Assembly (NCBI GenBank): GCA_029565935.1
Contig: JAKQNF010000016.1
Location: 180,031 to 219,922 of the forward strand
Source: Bacillota bacterium
Lineage (GTDB): Bacteria > Bacillota > DTU025 > MWDF01
Reading direction: 5' to 3'
Length of the DNA stretch: 39,892 nt
Part shown: positions 35,069 through 39,892 of the stretch, piece after piece
Position numbering within the stretch: position 1 is the stretch's first letter
How the letters are laid out: every line of letters begins with the position of its first letter
The notes under the pieces: generated by a model
Told to the model about the DNA's origin: nothing
Databases searched by the model: none
Seen by the model: only the letters and a program-made list of their open reading frames with translations
Position numbers and translations under genes: made by a program

Positions 35069-36559
35069 ATGGCTATAAGGATCTACAACACGATGACGAG
35101 GCGCAAGGAGGATTTCGAGCCGTACGTCGAGGGCAAGGTGGGCATGTACTGCTGCGGGCCCACGGTGTACGACTACTTCCACATAGGCAACGCCAGGGCG
35201 TTCGTCGTCCCGGACATGGTGAGGAAGTACCTGGAGTTCAGGGGCTATGACGTGACTTACGTGCAGAACGTCACTGACATCGAGGATAAGATAATAAACA
35301 GGGCGAAGGAGCGCGGAGTCACCACCGACGACATCGTGAGGCAGTACACGAAGGCCTTCTTCGAGGACAGGGCCGCGCTTGGGGTGGGGGCCCCGGACTA
35401 CCAGCCCAGGGCCACCGAACATGTGAAGGACATCATAAGCATGGTCGACGGGATAATAAAGAAGGGCCATGCGTACGTCAGCGGCGGGGATGTCTACTTC
35501 GACGTTTCCAGCTTCGCTGGATACGGCAAGCTCTCCGGTCAGAACCCGGACGATCTGAAGGCCGGGGCGAGGGTGGACATCTCCGAGCATAAGGACGATC
35601 CGCTGGATTTCGTGCTGTGGAAGGGCGCTAAACCGGGCGAGCCGTCATGGGACAGCCCATGGGGACCCGGCAGGCCCGGATGGCACATAGAATGCTCCGT
35701 GATGTCGGCGGGATATCTTGGCGGGCGCGTGGACATACACCTAGGAGGCAGTGACCTGGTGTTCCCGCACCATGAGAACGAGATCGCCCAGAGCGAGAGC
35801 TTCTGCGAGGGAGAGTTCGTCAAGTACTGGATGCACAACGCCATGGTCAACGTGGAAGGGGAGCGCATGGGCAAGTCCATGGGCAACTTCTTCACGGTAA
35901 GGGACATCCTGAAGAAATATCCCGGCAAGGTCGTGCGGTACTACCTAGTGGCCAGCCACTACAGGCAGCCGATAAGCTTCGGGCTGGATGAGCTCGATAT
36001 GTGCGCAAGGGCGCTCGCAAGGCTGGAAGACAGCATAATAAACGCGATGAAGGCGATGAGGCTGGGATCCGAGGATATCAGTAAATCCTTGGAAGCAGCG
36101 AAGTCGAAGGTGAACGACATCCAGGCAAATAACCTCATAACAGCAGCCGATTCTGCCATATCGTCTTTCATCGACTTCATGGACGACGATTTCAACACCT
36201 CAGGGGCCATGTCGGCCCTGCATGAGCTCGCGCGCGCGATCAATGCCTTCATAGCGGAAGGCTCAAGGGGCGAGGACTCTGCTTCGGCCGCGGCATATGC
36301 CGTCGGGAAGCTCTGGAGGATGGGGAATGTCCTCGGATTCATGGATGACGAGACTTTGGAGGCCGACGCCGCCGCGGCTCTGGGCGAAGGGGAAGGGCTC
36401 ACCGGCCCCCTTATGGAACTGGTTCTGAAGATAAGGGCAGACGCCAGGGCGAAGAAGAACTGGGTTCTTTCGGATTTCATCAGGGACGGCCTGAAGGAGC
36501 TGGGGATTACTGTGGAGGATACGAAGGACGGAGCGAGGTGGAAGCTTGAGCGGAAGTAG
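35069..36559 (+). CDS. cysS: Cysteinyl-tRNA synthetase
   Basis: A 496-aa class I synthetase that charges tRNA-Cys. The zinc site begins with C28 in YCCGPTVYDY; the HIGH motif is HIGN at 38-41, normal for CysRS. The other zinc ligands lie in HIECSVMS and FPHHENEIAQ. The KMSKS loop is RMGKS at 266-270, a mild variant with the second lysine kept. The DALR-type helical domain and C-terminal tail follow. The ATG comes after GGAGGGTAGAGA. The 3' end overlaps mrnC by 14 nt. Confidence 0.96.
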   Translation: MAIRIYNTMTRRKEDFEPYVEGKVGMYCCGPTVYDYFHIGNARAFVVPDMVRKYLEFRGYDVTYVQNVTDIEDKIINRAKERGVTTDDIVRQYTKAFFEDRAALGVGAPDYQPRATEHVKDIISMVDGIIKKGHAYVSGGDVYFDVSSFAGYGKLSGQNPDDLKAGARVDISEHKDDPLDFVLWKGAKPGEPSWDSPWGPGRPGWHIECSVMSAGYLGGRVDIHLGGSDLVFPHHENEIAQSESFCEGEFVKYWMHNAMVNVEGERMGKSMGNFFTVRDILKKYPGKVVRYYLVASHYRQPISFGLDELDMCARALARLEDSIINAMKAMRLGSEDISKSLEAAKSKVNDIQANNLITAADSAISSFIDFMDDDFNTSGAMSALHELARAINAFIAEGSRGEDSASAAAYAVGKLWRMGNVLGFMDDETLEADAAAALGEGEGLTGPLMELVLKIRADARAKKNWVLSDFIRDGLKELGITVEDTKDGARWKLERK

Positions 36560-36971
36560 CTTCTCGCCGGCCGAGCTGCCGGCATTGGTCCTTGCGTACC
36601 TAGGCGACGTGGTCTGGGAGGCTTATGTTAGGAGGAGGCTGGTCAAGGAGGCTGGGATCAGGGTTACCGCGAGGGCCCTTCACGAGAAGGCCCTGAAGAT
36701 GGTGAGCGCGACCGCCCAGGCTTCGGTGCTCAAGAGCTTCGAGGGCGCCCTTTCCGAGGAAGAGATCGCAGTGATGAAAAGGGGAAGGCGAACCAGGGCG
36801 CGGCGGAGCAACAGGCCGTCGACCATGTCCGAATACAGGAACAGCACCGGTTTCGAAGCGCTTCTGGGGTATTTGGATCTGAAAGGAGAGGAATCAAGGC
36901 TGGACGAGCTCATGGGGCTCGCCTTCGACCTTGAGGCCGCAGAATATGGCAGAAACGAGACAGGGGAATAG
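36546..36971 (+). CDS. mrnC: Mini-ribonuclease III
   Basis: A 141-aa catalytic-domain-only RNase III that matures 23S rRNA ends in Bacillus. The conserved opening is LAYLGDVVWEAYVRRRLV with the acidic metal residues. RGRRTRARRSNRPSTMSEYR and STGFEALLGYLDL correspond to the family RGRNA...YR..TGFEALIGYL block. It starts at TTG (36546) within the end of cysS, after GAGGTGG. It overlaps rlmB at the 3' end. The order cysS-mrnC-rlmB is the same as in Bacillus. Confidence 0.92.
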   Translation: MSGSSFSPAELPALVLAYLGDVVWEAYVRRRLVKEAGIRVTARALHEKALKMVSATAQASVLKSFEGALSEEEIAVMKRGRRTRARRSNRPSTMSEYRNSTGFEALLGYLDLKGEESRLDELMGLAFDLEAAEYGRNETGE

Positions 36972-37779
36972 AGGGCGCAGGCTCGACGATCCGCGAAGGG
37001 CGGCACGGCCCGCCACGCCTGACGGGCAGGAGCAAGGGGATGACAAGGACGTTCTCCTCGGGCCCAGGGCCGTCAAGGAAGCATTCGCGGCCGGCAGGCA
37101 GATCAACAAGGTGGTAGTCGCGAAGGGCTGCGGCAGCGCTGATTCAGAATCGGAGATCAGGGCACTGGCAAGGGAAGCCGGGGTGCCTGTGCAGCTCGTC
37201 GAAAGGGTTGCGATTGACAGGATCTCGGCCGGCGGGAACCATCAGGGGATAGCCGCTTTCGTCGCTCCGTTCCAGTACGCGGAGTTGGAGGAGCTTATGA
37301 ATTTGGGCCTTGCACGCAGCAGGCCGCTCTTTTTGGTGCTGCTTGACGGTATAATGGATCCGGGGAACCTGGGATCTGTGATAAGGACGGCGAACGCAGC
37401 AGGCGCTGATGGTGTAGTGATAACGGCAAGAAGATGCGCTCAGGTGAACTCAGCCGTGGCAAGATCGAGCGCCGGGGCCCTGGAGCATACGCCAGTGGCT
37501 CGTGTGAGCAATCTCAACTATGCGATTGATAAGCTTAAGGGCCAGGGCATATGGGTCGCCGGGCTTGACATGGGCGCTGAGCAGACGATCTGGGAGGCGG
37601 ACTTGAAAGGACCGTTGGCCGTGGTCATCGGCTCGGAAGGGGCAGGGATGTCGAGGCTGGTCGGAGAAAAGTGCGATTTCATGCTGCGCATACCGATGGC
37701 CGGAGAGATATCGTCGCTTAATGCTGCCGTGTCGTTTGCCATAGTGGCATATGAACGGGTCAGGCAAAGGGGGATCTGA
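36946..37779 (+). CDS. rlmB: 23S rRNA (guanosine-2'-O)-methyltransferase RlmB
   Basis: About 277 aa. The first 35 residues are a basic, polar tail; the SpoU substrate-binding domain follows (LLGPRAVKEAFAAGRQINKV). The knotted SpoU methyltransferase domain has its three motifs: LDGIMDPGNLGSVIRTANAA, VIGSEGAGMSRLV and IPMAGEISSLNAAVSFAI. It uses SAM to methylate a 23S rRNA guanosine. The ATG at 36946 has GAGG 9 nt upstream and lies within mrnC. Confidence 0.93.
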   Translation: MAETRQGNRGRRLDDPRRAARPATPDGQEQGDDKDVLLGPRAVKEAFAAGRQINKVVVAKGCGSADSESEIRALAREAGVPVQLVERVAIDRISAGGNHQGIAAFVAPFQYAELEELMNLGLARSRPLFLVLLDGIMDPGNLGSVIRTANAAGADGVVITARRCAQVNSAVARSSAGALEHTPVARVSNLNYAIDKLKGQGIWVAGLDMGAEQTIWEADLKGPLAVVIGSEGAGMSRLVGEKCDFMLRIPMAGEISSLNAAVSFAIVAYERVRQRGI

Positions 37780-37805
37780 GGCGTAGGGCGGTGCATCATT
37801 AGCGA

Positions 37806-37835
37806 TTGACTTGCCTGATGAAGGGGAAGTACAAT
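37806..37835 (+). promoter_or_regulatory. Sigma-70-type promoter of sigH
   Basis: TTGACT (37806-37811), an 18-bp spacer and TACAAT (37830-37835), each five of six to consensus. It lies about 48 nt before the sigH start, showing that sigH can be transcribed independently of the cysS-mrnC-rlmB unit. Confidence 0.75.
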
Positions 37836-37883
37836 TTTTACCAAATTGAGAGGACTCTAAGCTCCAATCCCAGGAGGTGCAAA

Positions 37884-38525
37884 TTGACCGATCTGAACGA
37901 AGAGGCAAACCAGGGATTCAACGAGCTTACCGACGAGGCGATAGTCGAGTACGCCAGGGAAGGCAGTACTGAGGCCGCTGAATACCTTATCCATAAGTAC
38001 AAGAATTTCGTCCGTTCCAAGGCGAGGTCCTATTTCCTCGTCGGGGCGGACCGTGAAGACATAATCCAGGAAGGCATGATAGGGCTCTATAAAGCCATAA
38101 GGGACTTCAGGAGCGATAAACAGGTCTATTTCAGATCATTCGCCGAGCTTTGCGTGACGAGGCAGATCATAACCGCAATAAAGACGGCGACTAGGCAGAA
38201 GCACATACCGCTCAACTCGTACGTGTCGCTCAACAAGCCCATCTATGACGAGGAGTCCGACAGGACGCTGATGGATGTGCTATCGGGGAACCATATCGCG
38301 GACCCCGAGGAGATGATAATCAGCCGCGAAGAGATGCAGGACATGGAATCGGAGATGACAGGATCGCTTTCCGACCTGGAGATGAAGGTCCTGCTCTCGT
38401 ATCTGGACGGAAGGTCCTACCAGGAGATAGCGGATGATCTGGACCGGCACATCAAATCCATCGACAACGCGCTGCAAAGAATCAAACGCAAGGTCGAGAA
38501 ATACCTGGAGAAAAGGGCGAAGTGA
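37884..38525 (+). CDS. sigH: RNA polymerase sigma factor SigH (sigma-30 type)
   Basis: About 213 aa. Region 2 is very well conserved: YKNFVRSKARSYFLVGADRE followed by DIIQEGMIGLYKAIRDF, the core-binding and -10 recognition part of SigH. Region 4 is LSDLEMKVLLSYLDGRSYQE with the helix-turn-helix. In Bacillus SigH drives early stationary-phase and sporulation genes, but many non-sporulating relatives carry it. The TTG start at 37884 follows AGGAGG with 6 nt spacing; the upstream open frame contains the promoter. The gene comes after rlmB as in Bacillus, but the yacP-type gene normally between them is missing. Confidence 0.94.
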   Translation: MTDLNEEANQGFNELTDEAIVEYAREGSTEAAEYLIHKYKNFVRSKARSYFLVGADREDIIQEGMIGLYKAIRDFRSDKQVYFRSFAELCVTRQIITAIKTATRQKHIPLNSYVSLNKPIYDEESDRTLMDVLSGNHIADPEEMIISREEMQDMESEMTGSLSDLEMKVLLSYLDGRSYQEIADDLDRHIKSIDNALQRIKRKVEKYLEKRAK

Positions 38526-38539
38526 CCATTAGGACCCGT

Positions 38540-38580
38540 GGCCGGGGCCGGGCATGAGCGGCCCTGGCCTTATCTTTTTA
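38540..38580 (+). terminator. Intrinsic terminator after sigH
   Basis: An 11-bp stem (38540-38550 with 38559-38569, one G-T pair), loop GGCATGAG, followed by TTATCTTTTTATT. It ends the sigH transcript just before the HAD gene. Confidence 0.85.
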
Positions 38581-38592
38581 TTGAGGTGGACG

Positions 38593-39249
38593 ATGAGGGC
38601 GCCAAGATACGTACTGCTTGATGTGGACAACACACTGTACCCTAAATCCAGCGGGCTCGACAGGGTCCTAAGGAGAAGGATAATCGAATACCTGATGGAC
38701 AGACATGGCCTTACGGCCAAAGAAGCCGAAGGAGCAAGGGAAAGGTACGTAAAGGAGTACGGCCTATCACTGCCCGGGATAATGAGCGACTTCGACACCG
38801 ATGTCGTGGACTATCAGGAATTCATACATGACGTGGATATCGAAGAGTACGTAAAGCCGGATCCGGAGCTTTGCAGCATGCTGGATTCGATTGACGCTGA
38901 GAAGGTGCTTTACACGAACTCATCCGAGCAGCATACGAGGAGGGTCATCGCGGCTCTGGGGCTCGATATATCGATCTTCGGACATATCGTGGACTTCAGA
39001 AGCACTGGATGTATAGCCAAGCCCTTTCCTGAGAGCTTCGAAGCCATGCTCAGAATAATCGGCGCCAATGGTGAGGATTGCGTGATGGTCGACGACATGC
39101 CCAAGACGATCGTAGTGGCGAAGCAAGTCTTCGGCATGGGGACGGTCCTTGTCGACGAGGATGATGCCGCATGCTGCGTGGAAGCGGACATGAAGATAAA
39201 AAGGATAAGTGATCTCAAGCGGGCGATATATCCCGTACAGGGGCTTTGA
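38593..39249 (+). CDS. HAD-family hydrolase, pyrimidine 5'-nucleotidase-like
   Basis: About 218 aa. HAD motif I is LLDVDNTLYP, with both catalytic Asp residues. Motif II is VLYTNSSEQH, motif III uses Lys in IAKPFPESF, and motif IV is CVMVDDMPKTIVVA. The opening DVDNTLYPKSSG and the helical cap are characteristic of the SDT1/PHM8-like pyrimidine 5'-nucleotidase group, which removes phosphate from nucleoside monophosphates. The true substrate is unknown. The ATG follows TTGAGGTGGACG; the upstream in-frame ATG at 38554 lies inside the terminator hairpin. Confidence 0.85.
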   Translation: MRAPRYVLLDVDNTLYPKSSGLDRVLRRRIIEYLMDRHGLTAKEAEGARERYVKEYGLSLPGIMSDFDTDVVDYQEFIHDVDIEEYVKPDPELCSMLDSIDAEKVLYTNSSEQHTRRVIAALGLDISIFGHIVDFRSTGCIAKPFPESFEAMLRIIGANGEDCVMVDDMPKTIVVAKQVFGMGTVLVDEDDAACCVEADMKIKRISDLKRAIYPVQGL

Positions 39250-39253
39250 TGGA

Positions 39254-39282
39254 TTGTCGTAAGGGGTCTTGAAGGATATAAT
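39254..39282 (+). promoter_or_regulatory. Promoter of tRNA-Arg
   Basis: TTGTCG (39254-39259), a 17-bp spacer and a consensus TATAAT (39277-39282) lie about 45 nt before the tRNA. The HAD gene ends just upstream. Confidence 0.65.
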
Positions 39283-39327
39283 ATTAATGTTTCTTAAAAA
39301 GCTGGCGGTGTCCGATTACCATCATTT

Positions 39328-39403
<76 letters not shown>

Positions 39404-39533
39404 CTAATATTCCCAGCTATAATAGCAATTTCGATAATGCAATGTAGGCTATTTTATACAAACATAGCACAGATTCACCACAGAACGCGACAAAAGGCCA
39501 GCTAAATACTAGTGTAATTTTCGTTATTTTTTG
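39404..39533. mobile_element. Left edge of an integrated element at tRNA-Arg (attL region)
   Basis: The composition drops to AT-rich immediately after the tRNA CCA and stays so through the integrase gene. The attachment core is expected to be the tRNA 3' part (about 39381-39403), but the second copy lies outside the window. GACAAAA (39489-39495) is inverted at 39529-39535, which could be an arm site or part of the integrase 3' hairpin. Nothing else is recognisable here. Confidence 0.6.
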
Positions 39534-39892
39534 TCAGGGTTTATAATCCGTCAGGATATCGCCAACAAGCGCTGCAGCTTTTTTCTGAGCTGTTAGTGAA
39601 GCGTGAGCATAGGTTCTTAATGTGAATGCAGCATCACTATGGCCAAGCCTATCTGCAACAGTCCTTGCTGAAATATCGGAAGCTGCGAGCCATGTGGCGT
39701 GGGTATGCCTAAGATCATGAAAACGCATATGAGGCAGTCCGGCACGTTTACATATGCGGTCAATAACGCGATAGCTTAAGTACGACAATTCGACCTCTTG
39801 GCCTTTCCACTTTCCTGGAAACACCAGATCACCTTTTGTAGCACTTCTTTGTTCTTGAAGTAAAGCTATTGCTACCGGTGGCAAAGGCACAA
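39534..39892 (-). CDS. Tyrosine recombinase/integrase, C-terminal part
   Basis: The 3' end of an integrase gene that runs off the right edge; about 118 residues are visible. The catalytic core shows HDLRHTHATWLAAS (His-x-x-Arg), LGHSDAAF with the third His, and the nucleophile Tyr in LRTYAH. This is the phage/ICE type of site-specific recombinase. It points toward the tRNA-Arg gene 130 nt away, the usual layout at one end of a tRNA-integrated prophage or island. Base composition is clearly more AT-rich than the genes to the left. The first catalytic Arg is outside the window. Confidence 0.92.
   Translation of the reverse strand, partial: VPLPPVAIALLQEQRSATKGDLVFPGKWKGQEVELSYLSYRVIDRICKRAGLPHMRFHDLRHTHATWLAASDISARTVADRLGHSDAAFTLRTYAHASLTAQKKAAALVGDILTDYKP

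Overview
The window is a GC-rich bacterial chromosome segment, almost entirely gene-coding, carrying mostly housekeeping operons with one accessory edge at the right end. Codon choice leans strongly to AGG for arginine and ATA for isoleucine, a habit often seen in thermophiles and deep-branching anaerobes. The conserved radA-disA-PIN/TRAM-ispD-ispF-cysS-mrnC-rlmB-sigH order is the one known from Firmicutes and related Gram-positive-type lineages. Together with a V-type ATPase and a System I cytochrome c maturation cluster, this suggests an anaerobic or anaerobically respiring member of the Firmicutes/Actinobacteriota side of the tree, probably uncultured. I cannot name the genus or phylum from sequence alone.

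Positions 1-6718 (+ strand) hold a V/A-type ATPase operon in the order I(partial)-K-E-C-F-A-B-D. The K proteolipid keeps the side chains that bind Na+ in Enterococcus hirae NtpK, so the enzyme may couple to Na+. A perfect 17-bp hairpin separates it from a convergent sugar-uptake locus at 6827-12156 (- strand): two MalF/MalG-type permeases, a secreted binding protein, an RpiR-type regulator and an MsmK/UgpC-type ATPase. The upstream AT-rich region holds nested palindromes that look like the regulator's operator.

Positions 12487-17343 (- strand) are a ccmABC(D)EF cluster for cytochrome c maturation. CcmE carries Cys-x-x-x-Tyr instead of His-x-x-x-Tyr (the System I* variant), and a 45-aa CcmD-like protein lies between ccmC and ccmE. 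Divergently, 17469-22316 carries argS (with an aberrant HIGH motif), a YesL-like membrane protein, a UlaG-type metallo-hydrolase and pyrG. Rho, a LysM/M23 cell-wall endopeptidase and the TldD/TldE protease pair follow, to 28152.

Positions 28223-38525 are the radA-disA-isoprenoid-cysS-sigH neighbourhood. It contains an SdpI-like membrane protein, an antisense conserved hypothetical gene, and a secreted DUF1002-type protein between ispF and cysS. DisA has Ala in place of the last Arg of its RHR motif. A HAD phosphatase and tRNA-Arg(UCU) close the core. Immediately after the tRNA the sequence becomes AT-rich, and a tyrosine integrase pointing at the tRNA runs off the right edge, which marks one end of an integrated element.

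No CRISPR array, rRNA or complete insertion sequence was seen. I did not find a clear undescribed multi-gene system here; the best leads are residue-level anomalies in DisA and ArgS, the probable Na+ c-ring, the RpiR operator candidate and the island boundary.
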